Positions 22,975-36,007 are shown, counted from the stretch's first letter. The stretch: 64,000 nt of DNA from Turnera subulata (GCA_028386065.3 JAKUCV010001006.1:46539-110538), one strand, 5' to 3'. Numbers and translations are program-made. Notes: generated by a model from the letters alone, not told the origin.

Positions 22975-23933
22975 NNNNNNNNNNNNNNNNNNNNNNNNNN
23001 NNNNNNNNNNNNNNNNNNNNNNNNNNNNNNNNNNNNNNNNNNNNNNNNNNNNNNNNNNNNNNNNNNNNNNNNNNNNNNNNNNNNNNNNNNNNNNNNNNNN
23101 NNNNNNNNNNNNNNNNNNNNNNNNNNNNNNNNNNNNNNNNNNNNNNNNNNNNNNNNNNNNNNNNNNNNNNNNNNNNNNNNNNNNNNNNNNNNNNNNNNNN
23201 NNNNNNNNNNNNNNNNNNNNNNNNNNNNNNNNNNNNNNNNNNNNNNNNNNNNNNNNNNNNNNNNNNNNNNNNNNNNNNNNNNNNNNNNNNNNNNNNNNNN
23301 NNNNNNNNNNNNNNNNNNNNNNNNNNNNNNNNNNNNNNNNNNNNNNNNNNNNNNNNNNNNNNNNNNNNNNNNNNNNNNNNNNNNNNNNNNNNNNNNNNNN
23401 NNNNNNNNNNNNNNNNNNNNNNNNNNNNNNNNNNNNNNNNNNNNNNNNNNNNNNNNNNNNNNNNNNNNNNNNNNNNNNNNNNNNNNNNNNNNNNNNNNNN
23501 NNNNNNNNNNNNNNNNNNNNNNNNNNNNNNNNNNNNNNNNNNNNNNNNNNNNNNNNNNNNNNNNNNNNNNNNNNNNNNNNNNNNNNNNNNNNNNNNNNNN
23601 NNNNNNNNNNNNNNNNNNNNNNNNNNNNNNNNNNNNNNNNNNNNNNNNNNNNNNNNNNNNNNNNNNNNNNNNNNNNNNNNNNNNNNNNNNNNNNNNNNNN
23701 NNNNNNNNNNNNNNNNNNNNNNNNNNNNNNNNNNNNNNNNNNNNNNNNNNNNNNNNNNNNNNNNNNNNNNNNNNNNNNNNNNNNNNNNNNNNNNNNNNNN
23801 NNNNNNNNNNNNNNNNNNNNNNNNNNNNNNNNNNNNNNNNNNNNNNNNNNNNNNNNNNNNNNNNNNNNNNNNNNNNNNNNNNNNNNNNNNNNNNNNNNNN
23901 NNNNNNNNNNNNNNNNNNNNNNNNNNNNNNNNN
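22975..23933. other. Assembly gap (959 n)
   Basis: This is a run of n only. It should contain the end of the 5' LTR, the primer-binding site and the start of the leader of element 2. Confidence 1.
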
Positions 23934-24368
23934 TCAAATCCAATTGCAGGGAAGGAGAACTGAATTTGTTTCTGCAATTTGTGTTTCTTTCTGCTAATTG
24001 GTGTCAAATTGTGCTTGTTCTTGTGTTGAGTGATTGTTGTTTCAGAATTGCTCAACTTGCTTTAAAGATCAAACACATACAATCTTTGTTCTGTGTGTGT
24101 TATTTCTGTTCTTTTTATTGGAATCTGATTTGCATTTAGACTTGCTAGTCTATCTTCTTGTCTATTAGGGTTTCTTTGAAATTCTTTAGAATTACTTGCT
24201 GATTTGCTTGTTTGATTTGTTAAGTTAAATCCTGACTAATTAACCGAAGTGGAATCAGGAGAGGAAAAAGGCTGAGAGCTTATAACAATTGCCAAGAGTG
24301 TAAACACAAGAGCTTATACACGTGAGGACTTGTTTTTCTACTAACGAGTTTTTGCAGGTAATAGCATC

Positions 24369-24695
24369 ATGGCAAACACGGGCAATGGAGGAGACCAGGT
24401 GGATGCAGCCGCCTTGCTTAGATAGACTGTGGAGCAAATGCAGCTCCAGTTCAGAGAGATGAGAGCAGAATTGAACACTCGGCTTGACAGGCATGAGAGA
24501 TCTATACAAGATCTTTCAACCAACAATGGAAGGAATAGAGTAGGTGAAGCTCAGGGCTGAGGGGAAGGAGAGGAAGAAGTAGAAGAAAGAGTTGGAGATA
24601 ATCAAAGAGTACCTAGGGGTCGAGACAATGGTGGTCGAGGCAATGGAGGCAGAGGCAATGAGGGTCGAGGTGATGGGATTGGTGGTTTCAGACCT
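24369..24695 (+). pseudogene. Element 2 gag N-terminus with two stop codons
   Basis: ATG at 24369 aligns with the gag start of element 1 and follows the same TACTAAC/GCAG leader signal (24339-24357). The frame is interrupted by TAG at 24423-24425 and TGA at 24558-24560, then joins the long open frame. The first ~108 residues include a heptad-like stretch (VEQMQLQFREMRAELNTRLD) and a Gly/Arg-rich linker. The two nonsense codons are the only lesions visible between here and the end of pol. Confidence 0.8.
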
Positions 24696-27600
24696 ATGAT
24701 GGATCGGTATTATGCCAACCAGGAAGGAGGTGCAATGCGAATGGATAATGATGTTAATAGCATCAAGATGAAGCTGCCAACATTCCATGGAACTGGTGAT
24801 CCTAAGGTATTCATTGATTGGGTGCACGACATGGAGGCCATCTTTGATTGCCATAGATACACTGAAGAGAAGAAGGTCAAACTTGCAGTGGTGGAATTCA
24901 AGGATTATGCTAGGTCATGGTGGAAGAAGACTCTTAACACTAGAAGAGAGTATGGTGATCCTGAGATTGAGACTTGGGATGAGTTGAAACGGATTATGAA
25001 GAAGAGGTTTGTGCCTGTTACACATCAAAGGGAGCTGATGCACAAGTTCCAATCGATGAAACAAGGCAACAAGACGGTGGAAGAGTATTGGATTGCATTG
25101 GAGATGGCAATGAACCAAGCTGGTGTAGTTGAGGCTGAACAAGCTACTATGTCTCGTTTTTATTATGGTTTAAATACTGACATTGCCCAAGTTCTTGAGT
25201 TGCAGCAGTATGACGAGTTGGAGGACATGGTTGCATTGGCTGCAAAGATTGAGAAGCAACTTAAGGTTGCTAAGGGAGGCAAGTCGTACCATCACACCAG
25301 TTGGAGTGCTAGTGCTAAGTACACCAAGCATGAGGTGGGGAGTTCCAGTAGGCCTACCTATAGTACACCCAAGGCAACGCCTTGGAAAGGAAAGGAGGAG
25401 TCGAAGTCTGCTCCCTCTAAGGACACCAGTGCACCTACAGGGAAGTTTAGGGATATCAAATGTTTCAGGTGCTTGGGGAAGGGACATTATGCTGCTCAGT
25501 GTCCAAACAAGAAGGCTATGATGATCAAAGAGAATGGAGACATTTATTCTGAGGATGATGAGGATGTCGATCCCAACATGCCTGAATTGGAGGATGCCCA
25601 AGATGATTCTGAAGAGGATGTGGTGCGCAAGTTGTATGTCACTCGGAGGGTGTTGAACATGCAACAAAGAGATGATGGGAGTGAGCAGAGAGAGAACATC
25701 TTTCACACTAGATGCATGATTGGAGAAAAGCCATGTAGTATGATCATTGATGGTGGGAGTTGCACCAATGTGGCGAGTTCTATGATAGTGGAGAAGATGG
25801 GATTGGAGTGTTCTAAGCATCCACGACCCTACAAGCTTCAATGGCTGAATGACACTGGAGAAGTGAAAGTCTCCAAGCAGGTTCTTATTTCATTCTCCAT
25901 TGGTCGATACACTGATATGGTTCTATGTGATGTGGTTCCCATGCAGGCTTGTCATATCTTGTTGGGGAGGCCTTGGCAGTTTGATAGAAAGGTGCTACAT
26001 GATGGCCACAAGAACCGATACACTTTCACTTGGGGAGATAGGAAGGTGAACTTGGGTGCATTATCTCCTTCAGAGGTGTATGAGGATCAGTTGTTCATGC
26101 AGAAAAGTGTGGAAGCTTGGATGAAGGAGAAAGAGGCCGAATCGGCCACACTTAGTGAGGGTGAGAGGAAAGCCGAGGGCTTTGCAAAAGGAGAGCCTAA
26201 ACTGAGTGTAAAAGGTGAGGATGATGTCGACAAGAGAGTGAGCACAAAAGGAGAGCATGTCGACACCACTAAAGCGAGAAAAGAGAAAAAGAGACAAAAT
26301 TTCTATGCAAATGAGAGGGACATGAGGGTAGCTTGTGAGAACAAACGAGTGTTAGTGATGCTTTATTGTAAGCAATCTTATTTATCTAACACTGACCTTG
26401 ACCCCAATTTGCCTAGTTGTGTTGTTTCTGTTTTGCAGGAATTCTCTGATGTGTTTCCTGAGGAGTTGCCTAAGGAGTTACCTCCTATTAGAGGCATTGA
26501 GCACCAAATTGACTTTATGCCTGGTGCCCAAATCCCCAACCGGCCTGCCTATAGAGCTAATCCTGAGGAAACTAAGGAATTACAAAGGCAAGTTGATGAG
26601 CTGTTGCAAAAGGGACACATCAGGGAGAGCTTGAGTCCTTGTGCTGTGCCAGTCATTCTAGTTCCGAAGAAGGATGGAACTTGGAGGATGTGTGTTGATT
26701 GTCGAGCAGTCAACAAGATCACGGTAAAGTATCGCCATCCTATACCTAGATTGGATGATATGCTAGATGAGTTGCATGGTGCATGTTTATTTTCCAAAAT
26801 TGATCTTATGAGTGGTTACCATCAGATTAGGATGAAAATTGGTGATGAATGGAAAACTGCTTTTAAGACAAAACATGGTTTATATGAGTGGTTAGTTATG
26901 CCTTTTGGACTGACCAATGCGCCTAGTACCTTTATGAGGTTGATGAACTATGTTTTGAGGTCATTTATTGGAAAATTCGTGGTGGTTTACTTTGATGACA
27001 TCTTGATTTATAGCAAAACTGTGGATGAACATGCTGAGCATCTTAGATGCGTTTTGGATGCCCTTAGGGCTGCGAAATTGTATGCTAAGATTTCCAAATG
27101 TTCTTTTTGCTTGGATCATGTCATTTTTCTTGGATATGTTGTGAGTGCTAGAGGCATTGAGGTTGACCAGGAAAAAGTAAAAGCCATCAAGGAGTGGCCG
27201 ACTCCTACAACGGTAAGTGAGGTAAGATCTTTTCATGGACTTGCTAGTTTCTATAGGAGGTTTGTGAAGGATTTTAGCACTGTTGCTGCACCTCTTAATG
27301 AGATTGTCAAAAAAGAGGTTGGATTTAAGTGGGGGGAGAAACAAATTTCGGCATTTAATGAACTTAAGAATAGACTTTGTTCTGCTCCTATTTTGAGATT
27401 GCCTGACTTTGACTCTACATTTGAGATTGAATGTGATGCTTCTGGAGTAGGTATTGGTGCTGTTTTATTGCAGGAAAGACGACCCATAGCCTATTTTAGT
27501 GAGAAGTTGAAGGGGGCACAACTCAATTACTCCACTTATGACAAGGAGTTGTATGCCTTGGTTAGGGCATTACAAACTTGGCAGCACTATCTTTGGCCAA

Positions 27601-29270
27601 AGGAGTTTGTGATCCATACGGATCATGAGAGCTTAAAGTACTTAAAGGGCCAAGGTAAGTTAGGTAAGCGCCATGCTAAATGGCTGGAGTTCATTGAGAC
27701 ATTCCCATATGTAGTTAAATACAAGCAGGGAAAAGAAAATGTCATAGCTGATGCCTTGTCTAGGCGGTATTCATTGATTACATCTCTTTCTTCGAAACTT
27801 GTTGGATTTGAGCACATTAAAGAGTTGTATGCTGCTGATGCCGATTTTGCTATGGTATTTGATGCTTGTGAACATGCTGCATTTAATAGGTTTTATCGCC
27901 ATGAAGGTTATTTGATGCGTGATAATAAGTTATGTGTGCCTGTGTGTTCTATGCGTGAGTTGCTTGTTAGGGAAGCTCATGATGGAGGCTTGATGGGGCA
28001 TTTTGGTATTGCTAAGACTTTAGACATCTTGCATGAGCATTTTTATTGGCCTAACATGAAAAAAGATGTGGAAAAAGTTTGTGCAGGTTGTATACCATGT
28101 CGCCAAGCCAAGAGTAAGGTGCAACCTCATGGGTTGTACACTTCTTTACCTGTTCCTGATTGTCCTTGGACTGACATATCTATGGATTTTGTTATTGGTT
28201 TGCCTAGGACTAGGAAAGGTAGAGACAGCATATTTGTGGTTGTTGACAGGTTTAGTAAAATGTCTCATTTTATTGCATGTCACAAGACAGATGATGCTGT
28301 ACATGTTGCTGACTTGTTCTTTAGGGATGTAGTACGTTTGCATGGCATTCCTAGGACAATCATATCTGATAGAGACACTAAGTTCTTGTCTCACTTTTGG
28401 CGTGTGCTTTGGAATAGATTAGGGACCAAGTTGTTATTTTCTACTACCTGTCACCCTCAAACTGATGGCCAAACCGAGGTGGTAAATAGAACTTTAGGTA
28501 CTCTATTACGTGCTGTTGTGGGTAAAAATCTGAAAACTTGGGAAGAATGGTTGCCTATGGTTGAGTTCGCTTACAATAGGAGCATTCATTCTTCTACTGG
28601 TTATTCGCCTTTTGAGATTGTTTATGGTTTTAACCCACTAACCCCTTTGGATTTGTTGCATATTCCTTTAAAAGACATTGATAATGCAGATGGACAACAA
28701 AGGGCTGAGTTGGTGAAATCTATACATGAGAAGGCAAGACAGCACATTGAGAACAAGAACCTAAAGGTGGCACAAAGAGTCAATAAAGGGCGCAGAGTTG
28801 TTCACTTTGAGCCTGGAGATTGGGTTTGGGTGCACTTTAGGAAGGAGAGGTTCTCTCAACAAAGGAAATCCAAGTTGGATGCAAGAGGGGATGGACCTTT
28901 TCAAGTCTTGGAAAGCATTAGTGATAATGCCTACAAGATTGATTTGCCTGGTGAGTATGGAGTGAGTGCTTCATTTAATGTTGCTGATCTTTCTCCCTTT
29001 GACATTGCAGGTTCAGATTCGAGGACGAATCCTTTTGAGGAGGGAGGGAATGATGCAAACAAGGGTCCTTCAAGCACCATTGGAGAGGAAGATGACGCCA
29101 TGGCATTGCCTCAAGGTCCAATTACAAGAGCAAGAACAAAAATGCTCAAGAATCAACTCTTGGTTCACATTCAAGCATTCTTGAACAAAGAGCTGCAAGA
29201 AGACATCCTGATCAAGCTTGGAGAGAAGCTGAAACAGAAGCCCGTTTATTTGCTGTCAATTAAGGAGTAA
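24696..29270 (+). CDS. Element 2 gag-pol polyprotein (open portion, 1524 residues)
   Basis: This is a single frame from within gag to the end of pol. Approximate residue positions are: gag core to 200; CCHC knuckle [14 protein letters not shown] at about 254-267; aspartic protease [12 protein letters not shown] at about 349; reverse transcriptase about 590-790 with [12 protein letters not shown] at about 765; RNase H with [15 protein letters not shown] at about 908 and ADALSRR at about 1017; integrase HHCC finger about 1093-1140; DDE core with [26 protein letters not shown] and [12 protein letters not shown], about 1160-1260; GPF-type C-terminus about 1375-1405. The end, with [20 protein letters not shown], lies in the 3' LTR. 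All visible catalytic residues are intact. The true start is upstream at 24369, so this open stretch begins at an internal Met. Confidence 0.93.
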   Translation: MMDRYYANQEGGAMRMDNDVNSIKMKLPTFHGTGDPKVFIDWVHDMEAIFDCHRYTEEKKVKLAVVEFKDYARSWWKKTLNTRREYGDPEIETWDELKRIMKKRFVPVTHQRELMHKFQSMKQGNKTVEEYWIALEMAMNQAGVVEAEQATMSRFYYGLNTDIAQVLELQQYDELEDMVALAAKIEKQLKVAKGGKSYHHTSWSASAKYTKHEVGSSSRPTYSTPKATPWKGKEESKSAPSKDTSAPTGKFRDIKCFRCLGKGHYAAQCPNKKAMMIKENGDIYSEDDEDVDPNMPELEDAQDDSEEDVVRKLYVTRRVLNMQQRDDGSEQRENIFHTRCMIGEKPCSMIIDGGSCTNVASSMIVEKMGLECSKHPRPYKLQWLNDTGEVKVSKQVLISFSIGRYTDMVLCDVVPMQACHILLGRPWQFDRKVLHDGHKNRYTFTWGDRKVNLGALSPSEVYEDQLFMQKSVEAWMKEKEAESATLSEGERKAEGFAKGEPKLSVKGEDDVDKRVSTKGEHVDTTKARKEKKRQNFYANERDMRVACENKRVLVMLYCKQSYLSNTDLDPNLPSCVVSVLQEFSDVFPEELPKELPPIRGIEHQIDFMPGAQIPNRPAYRANPEETKELQRQVDELLQKGHIRESLSPCAVPVILVPKKDGTWRMCVDCRAVNKITVKYRHPIPRLDDMLDELHGACLFSKIDLMSGYHQIRMKIGDEWKTAFKTKHGLYEWLVMPFGLTNAPSTFMRLMNYVLRSFIGKFVVVYFDDILIYSKTVDEHAEHLRCVLDALRAAKLYAKISKCSFCLDHVIFLGYVVSARGIEVDQEKVKAIKEWPTPTTVSEVRSFHGLASFYRRFVKDFSTVAAPLNEIVKKEVGFKWGEKQISAFNELKNRLCSAPILRLPDFDSTFEIECDASGVGIGAVLLQERRPIAYFSEKLKGAQLNYSTYDKELYALVRALQTWQHYLWPKEFVIHTDHESLKYLKGQGKLGKRHAKWLEFIETFPYVVKYKQGKENVIADALSRRYSLITSLSSKLVGFEHIKELYAADADFAMVFDACEHAAFNRFYRHEGYLMRDNKLCVPVCSMRELLVREAHDGGLMGHFGIAKTLDILHEHFYWPNMKKDVEKVCAGCIPCRQAKSKVQPHGLYTSLPVPDCPWTDISMDFVIGLPRTRKGRDSIFVVVDRFSKMSHFIACHKTDDAVHVADLFFRDVVRLHGIPRTIISDRDTKFLSHFWRVLWNRLGTKLLFSTTCHPQTDGQTEVVNRTLGTLLRAVVGKNLKTWEEWLPMVEFAYNRSIHSSTGYSPFEIVYGFNPLTPLDLLHIPLKDIDNADGQQRAELVKSIHEKARQHIENKNLKVAQRVNKGRRVVHFEPGDWVWVHFRKERFSQQRKSKLDARGDGPFQVLESISDNAYKIDLPGEYGVSASFNVADLSPFDIAGSDSRTNPFEEGGNDANKGPSSTIGEEDDAMALPQGPITRARTKMLKNQLLVHIQAFLNKELQEDILIKLGEKLKQKPVYLLSIKE

Positions 29271-29689
29271 TTGACTCAAGAGCATTGGTGGGCCCAGTCG
29301 ACATCAGCCCTAGACATTTAGGCCATGTCGACATATCCAGATTTTTATTTACATTGAGTTGCCGATTTAATATAATGTAACTATATTAATTTCGGTTGAA
29401 CTTATTATTAGTTATTTTATGTTGGGTCAGGTCCAATTAATTGTGATTAATTAATTTGGGCTTAAGTTATTGTTTGTAAGATTTTAATTAGTGNTTTCTG
29501 ATTTCTTGCTGATTGGGAACAGGTGACGACATCTCCTTTTGGTGATTCTCAATTCCTTAATTCGTTTTCATGCTGACTTGAGGAGGAATAAGGAGTGGTG
29601 GATTGCTTAGTTTGATTGAGATTGAGGTCGGGACCACAATCTGATTCAGTAGGAATTCTGGTGCTGATTCTAGGGTTCCTGCCGTATCA
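29051..29689 (+). repeat. Element 2 3' LTR (contains one n)
   Basis: It follows the polypurine tract GAGGAGGGAGGGAA and starts TGATGCAAACAAGG. The pol stop at 29268-29270 is 220 nt inside. The n at 29494 probably marks an unresolved gap, because the 5' LTR has sequence there that this copy lacks. The end, CTAGGGTTCCTGCCGTATCA, resembles the element 1 LTR end. Confidence 0.88.
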
Positions 29690-29691
29690 AG

Positions 29692-29992
29692 TGGAGTGTA
29701 CAGCACCCCTATATAGGGCCCAAGACCTTCCCCTTCCTTTCCGATGTGGGATTCCGTCACATTCTCCCCCATCGAATCCGACGACGCCCTCGTCGTCGAC
29801 CGGGCACCCTGCCTACTCCGTCCCCACGGAGCGCTTGGCGTGACATTGGAGTTGGGTCGGGTCGGCTCCGCTACCCCTTGTCACGGGGTCATTACCCTCT
29901 CCCCAAAAGGTCAACCTAGTGGGGTGTGCAACACCTCTATATATATGGCCCAAGACCTTCTCCTTCTTTTCCAATGTGGGATTCCGTCGCAC
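29692..29992. repeat. Duplicated ~70-bp TATATA-containing repeat with GC-rich spacer
   Basis: TGGAGTGTACAGCACCCCTA at 29692 and TGGGGTGTGCAACACCTCTA at 29920 begin two copies. Each continues through GGCCCAAGACCTT to a TCC(G/A)ATGTGGGATTCCGTC block. The spacer is GC-rich and, on the minus strand, contains GGTAGCGGAGCCGAC, similar to the primer-binding-site-like sequence in element 4. It is probably a small LTR-derived repeat, but I cannot name it. Confidence 0.5.
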
Positions 29993-30536
29993 CTCTACTC
30001 CTACCCTATCATCCTTCCTGTCTAAGTGTGAAAACAAAACATATCTTCTTCGCAAAGAAAAAGGAACAAAAGTTGTCGCGAATTGGTTCCACAAATTTCG
30101 CTTTAAGAATCGTTGTGTATATAGAATTTTTTTTCTTAGAATACGGATTAGTAAGATCAAATCTCCGGCATCAGATATTTTTTTTCTTTGGGTTTGTAAA
30201 CAAAAGATTTTTCTTTCTGCTGTGCTGCTAATCCAGCACGTTCTCTATGGAACAACCACGTGCCCTCCTCCTACACCTCATTATAATACAGTAATTAATA
30301 CAACCAAATCATCAAACCTCCATTATTAATACTTGCTTATGCATGATTGGGACCACAAAATATATATGTATATGCAAATCATGTGCACGTTCTTTCTACA
30401 AATATTGAGGAAAACGTTTGATTCTGGCAACTTCTTCCATACAGACTCATTTATTAAGTGTTTATCCATCCGAATGAATAGTGGAAGGTTTATAATTATA
30501 GTGTTTCTTAAATGATTTTGGGGCAAGCTTACTGTA

Positions 30537-32805
30537 TGTAACGATAAATTTTCCTTGTGGTAAAGCGATCCTCAGACTCCAATCCCGAGAGTTATCCGAA
30601 GATCCGGAAATTATTTCGAAATTTCCGAGGCCAAGTTGGATTTTTCAGATAATGTTTGTAAAATGATGAAATGCCCCTATGGTCGCTGAAGGGCACAATG
30701 GTCATTTTAGCCTTCAGTCACATTTTCTTCCTGCACTACCTCCCTGCATCTGCTGAGCTGTTTTGCCAACCTGCTCATCTAACTCCGTTATCGCAGTCGT
30801 TCCCAAGCCTATTAGTAAAGCCGCCGAGCAGCAACTCAAGCCATCCCAGTATCCAATACCAACCTCTCACTGCCAAAAAAAAAAAAGCCATCTATATCTT
30901 CTTCCTCAAGAAGATCACGCTTGCACCACCACCAACGGCCGCTCTGCAACCCCCATTCTAGTTCCGCCATCAACACCACATCAACCTCTCCTCAATCCAT
31001 CGTTGCCTCTTTCTCTCGTCCATCATCGCACCGCAAGTCGAGTCGAGCTTAACATCCTGTGCACGCGGTTGCCATATCGTCGTTCAAGAGCTGAGGGTGT
31101 CACCACCGAAGCCACCATAAGTCGCCACCACCCAGCAAGCCTGGCCGACAACCGCGCAGCCTCCCTCGCGTCGCCCCGCCATCAGTTCTTCCTTGCGACA
31201 CCATTGCCCTCCAAACCAGCAGCCAACACTAGGTTGGGCGAGTTGACTCAACCAACCGGGTTGGGCTGCTTGGTCTTTGGTGGGCCGCTCATATGTTTGG
31301 CCCAATCCTTTAGGCTCGTTTTTAAGATGATGAGGCAAGATTAGTTGCCAGCATCCAAGGAATATCAGGTGAGGATGCATATAGGTCTATATACCGTCTG
31401 TGATAACCAAGCTGGCAAGTCATGGTAATTTATGTGTTTTGTGCATATATGTTTCGTTGTTTCTTTTTGTGATGTCTGTTATTAGATTATGTACTTCTCT
31501 GATGTTGTTGTTGATTGATCTTAGTTTGCGTGATCATATGTATTGTGTCTTAGGATTATACCCTATGGGGTTGTCGGTTGTCAGGATTCGACTTCGGTTG
31601 GCAGATGTCTATAGATAAATGTTGGTAGTTAGTGGTCGGTTATTGACTTTGATGGTTGGTTGTCCGTCGAGTGGTATTTGTTGTCAAATGTCAATAGTCT
31701 GAGACTTATTGTCTGTTAGCTGCCGTTTACTGCCTGTCGCTTGATGATTTACTAAGGTTTCTGAGCGGCATGTTGCAATATGTTGGCTCTAGATCAAAGT
31801 TTATTAAAAAATAAAAAGAAATTATAAGTTTAATGAGATGATGAAACGAGAAGATATCAATGAGATAGTCACAGCAACAAGCGTTGGTACGGCCAGATGA
31901 TCGGGAGGGTCATGCAGTTTTGCTCCTCCTATTGTTGAAATTGTGATTATGGGTTGCCATATGATTTTAGTTCGTCCAGTAGGGTCTTGCAGAATGCGCC
32001 TCCCCAAGAGGCTCTTGAAGTATGCGCCTCTCGGTCTTTTGACTATATTGGTTCGTCCAGTAGGGATCCCCCGAGAGGGTCTTGCAGGACGCCCCTCCCA
32101 GCCTTTATTTGATTTTGTGTGTTGGCACCCATAGCTAGTGATTATGTGGAGATTCCAGTTGGCCAGTTGACTACCGACCACGGCCAATGACTCACGTGGA
32201 AGGGTCTGTTGATGATTAAAATGATCAGTGTGTTGTGGTTAAGAGTGTTGGAGTGTTATTTGTCAATTGTCATGTTAGTAAGTACGTTTTGGTTGGATAT
32301 TTAGTGTGTCGTTCAGTCTGTGAGTCTTGGTCTGACAGTCAGCATATCGTATAGCCGGTGGGGCTAGCAGTTGCATGAGTATGTGGAAATGCATATGAGT
32401 CCGTCTTAATCATCGTGGACGTTGTTGTACTTTGATGTGCCTATGATGTTGTTGGAATGACGTTGCTATATAGTTTGTCGATTTATTTCGTAGCATATGT
32501 GTCGGTGAGACTATGGAAGTTCTCACTCCTCACTTGCCCCATCGGCAAGCTATGATGTTCTCCGTGCAGGTATACATCTCGGCGGGTTGTGATACCCCTC
32601 TTTCGGACTCGAGTCTAGTAGATTGCGTCGAGTTTTGCATATGTTGTTGCTAAAAGTGTAACATGCTTCTGTTGTGTAATTGATGAATGTCTCCGTGCTC
32701 AGGCAACGATTGTGTGTTATAGTGCCGGTTGGCCAACTTACTGCTATGTGTATTGTTTTGTGCCAGGTATCAGTGTTGTATATTAGTAATTACAGTATAT
32801 TGGAA
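30537..32805 (+). mobile_element. Probable degenerate gypsy-type LTR (solo or truncated)
   Basis: It starts TGTAACGATAAATTTTCC and may end near GTAATTACA at about 32805. The layout parallels the element 4 LTRs: an upstream part with CCGAAGATCCGGAAATT and TTTCGAAATTTCCGAG, then a GC-rich Pro/Ala-codon-like leader (about 30900-31300), then T-rich sequence, then a short block with CTCACTTGCCCCATCGGCAAG ahead of GCAGGTATAC. No clear target duplication was found (CTGTA against GTATA), and no internal coding region is attached. Confidence 0.45.
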
Positions 32806-33928
32806 ATCAAGTTGTTTCATTTATATATGTTTTTATATTAATAGATAAATCCAAACACTAATTTGGGTTTCTTTCTCTTTGAAAAATATGGGAAAAATTA
32901 AGGTTAGTAAAATTTATCCTTTGCGTGACCCTTGTAATCAATTATAATGTTGCATATATATAATAATAATTAGTTTTTGAAAAAATCACATATTATTACC
33001 ACAAAACTATAGTAATTTTGGTTAATGCGAAATGATATATAACTTGACAAAACAAGTACAAACTAAGGGATGTGGGACTTTTAAACCACCACATATATTA
33101 GGCTCTTATTAACTTAAATGGCTTAAAAATCTTTTCGTCTGAGCTGTTATTATACATCTTTATCGTCCTAAAATGTTCATGTTTCACTTTATTACAATGG
33201 TCTATCCCGAAAAGAACCCTTTTTCTTATTTAGTTGTTATTAACTTTTTTGAGAACTTAGCTGTTATTAACTTAAATGGTATGAAAGTGGTGACGCCATT
33301 GGTATCCAAAACCATTTCCTTACAGGCTACAGCTGGAGGCTGGAGGGTAAGTAATGAAGCATAAGCAATAAAAGAAAAACAATAATCCTTTTACTACATT
33401 CAATTATTTGAGACTAATTAAGTTGATAGTATGTGAATATAGGCACTATATATGCGATTAGAAAGATTGTCTTTTATTCCAAAGAAGGAATCATAAGAAG
33501 CAAAATTATTCAATCCACACACCAATCACAGTACCTCACAACAATCTGATATCTGACAGTTCATTTTATTATACAAATTCTCTACAAAAATCATTTATGA
33601 TTCCATAACAGCCACGGCCCCTTTCTGATGTCTACGTTACCCACATCTTTTTGACTAGTGACTATCTAATCTAATGGCATCTTCTTTTTTTGTTACCATG
33701 AAAAGTACTTCAAATTTTGTCGTCCTCTTTCTTTCTTTTTTTTCTTTTTTCTTTTTTCTGGGGACACAAAAATAATCAGACCCACACTCAAATACTCCTT
33801 CTATACATCAAATGGTACGTAGCTAGCAATTTCTTTTTTTTTTTTTTAAACTAATGGTTTAATTTCTTTTCAGGAAAAATAGATTCTTCTTTTGTCTTTT
33901 TTCCGATTTAGGACCTTCACTTGATCTT
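32806..33928. other. No gene recognised (AT-rich 3' flank of the NAC gene)
   Basis: This is AT-rich intergenic sequence with short T-runs near 33730-33850. The stretch just above 33928 should hold the 3' untranslated region of the NAC gene, which is transcribed from the minus strand. Confidence 0.5.
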
Positions 33929-36007
33929 TTAACCTTGAAACTGGAGGTGAGGGCTCAAAAAGAACTGCTGGTTGAAGAATGGCTGGCTCAGAAAGTTGAA
34001 CTGACCCATATCAGTTTGGTTGCTGCTACTGTTAGTGAAGCTGCAAGAATTGGTCACAGTTTTCTTTGATGATAGCTGCTGCTGCATCATATCTTCATCA
34101 ATGTTAGGAAGCTGGCGCTTGAGTTTGTTGTCCATATTAGGCATTGGTACGCTCAGCTGAGGTAACTTTTGAAACAAGTATGTGTTGCTGCTGCTACTAT
34201 TGCTAGCAGTAGCTGCAGTACTGGTGTTGCAGTTGCTGAAGCAAGTCAGGTTCTGGCCTGGTGCTGTATCATTAGTGATCAATGATGGAGTCATTTCGTA
34301 CGGATGATCGGCCGGGTTGATCAGCTGATTATCTGATAGGACACTACTCAATATGGAATAGTCCATGGCATCTAATAAGTTGGAGAAAGATATGGATTTC
34401 TGGGACAAGAGAGGAGGAGGAGGAGGAGGAGGAGTACTTCTGTTGCTTGTGGGACTTTTCAAGTCAGGTAGAAGGGTTTCTTGGACAAACTGCTCTTCTT
34501 CTTCTTCCTGATCTTGATCACTAGATGCTGTTGCTCTTGCTGATGGAGGTAAAGAGTGGGATTTCTTGTAGATCCGGCAAAGCACCCAATCATCCAACTG
34601 CAAGAAAAAAAAAAAACAATAACAGGAATCACAAACTTGATTGAAGACTAATTCCCAATATACCAGACAGATCATGATTAATTTATTTCAGTTCCACAAA
34701 AAGAATGAGAGAGATAGTTTCCCATTTTGTCCATTCCTACTAGATATTATTTTAGTTAGAAAGTTAACTGTCTTTTAATTAAAAAAAAAAAACTGTGGTT
34801 ACTTTTATTAGGATGGTTAATTGCTTTTTTTTTTCTTTTTTATGAAAAAAAGAAGACAAAGAATCTAGAAGAAGGCCATTTAAAAGGATTAGATCAAATT
34901 GGTACCTTGTACCTGGTACATCTTTTTTATCATTTACAGTTATAGTCACTTCCAATTTTGGACGGCTTGCTCCACAAAATTACAAAAAAAAACAAAATAG
35001 CAAAAAAAAAATCAGGAACTAAAATGGGTCACGCTAACCTGCTCAAAACTAATAACTTAATTAGAAAAATGTCTAACTAAATTTATCATGACAATCCTCT
35101 CCCAATTATTTACTTAAACTTTGGAATATATATCATGCAGTATTTATATGTTGCCAATCAATGGTGCTTACCCTCATAGATGAATCCTTTGGCTTCATTG
35201 GTTTGTTGTTGTATGAAGGGGTATCAGCCAGACGATATTCATGCATAATCCAATTAGTCTTGACACCCTTAGGAGGCCTCCCCTTGTAAAAGACAAGAGC
35301 CTTTTTCACACCAATATTCTCTTGCCCGACAACATGACCTGCTCCTCCTCCTCCTCCTCCTCCAGGCATTGCTGATGATGCCATGATGACCTTGTCTGTG
35401 CCAGTTGCCTTCCAATACCCAGAGGCAGCTGCCCTGTTAGGCCTTGCTCCATTGGGGTACTTACGGTCTCTTGGGCTGAAAAAGTACCATTCTTTCTCCC
35501 CCAAAGCGGCTTTGCCTGATCATACAAAACAAAGAAAAAATTAAATACCAAAAACATCAATCATAGAGTATATATTTATATATGCCTTGTTTCTCATGTT
35601 GCACTACAAATATAATTACAAAAATAGACATAAATATATACAAGAATCATCGGCTGGCGCCCACAGAATTATACAAGTTGCACTAGCTATAAACAATATT
35701 GTTGACTTGATGACATAGTTTTCATCACAAGTGAAGTGACACAAAGAACAGCAATATATATCAAACCCAAAGTTGACGGTTTTGGTGCTATCTGTGCAAA
35801 ATGAATGGACAGAAGATGTATAAAGGGGGAGAAAGATAGACAACCTGGTAACTCCCAGGGATCAAACTTGTAGATATCAACATCTGCGATGATGGAAACA
35901 GGGAAGGGAGTGGATGCCACCTTCTTCCTAAGGTAATGGAGGATGAGCTCCTCATCTGTTGGGTGGAACCTAAACCCTGGTGGCAAGGTTGTTTGTGGGT
36001 TCTTCAT
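33929..36007 (-). CDS. NAC-domain transcription factor
   Basis: Three exons (36007-35845, 35515-35172, 34597-33929) give 1176 nt and 391 residues, with GT and AG at both introns and the two-intron layout usual for NAC genes. The NAC DNA-binding domain spans about residues 8-181: subdomain [59 protein letters not shown] then [45 protein letters not shown] Gly-rich insert ([11 protein letters not shown]) separates C and D. The C-terminal activation region is Ser/Asn/Gln-rich with an acidic run ([10 protein letters not shown]) and a Pro run. The domain sequence resembles the NAM/NAP-like group linked to senescence, seed or fruit development. I do not assign an orthologue. Confidence 0.93.

Larger units (their letters stand above)
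22390..29689 (+). mobile_element. Element 2: near-intact Ty3/gypsy LTR retrotransposon, CRM-like
   Basis: The 5' LTR starts TGATGTAAACAAGG at 22390. The 3' LTR starts TGATGCAAACAAGG at 29051 and ends GCCGTATCA at 29689. The internal region contains one long gag-pol frame. An assembly gap removes the 5' LTR end and the primer-binding site, and a single n at 29494 interrupts the 3' LTR. The flanks do not match (CTTCC left, AGTGG right), so no target duplication is visible. The left flank is element 3 and the right flank is unrelated repeat. Confidence 0.92.

Noticed and set aside
22894..24139. Long frames across the run of n
   Set aside because: They are artefacts of translating unknown bases.
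30671..31380. Frames of 96-193 codons around 30.7-31.4 kb
   Set aside because: They are Pro/Ser/Ala-rich frames in the GC-rich leader of a degenerate LTR and match no known protein.
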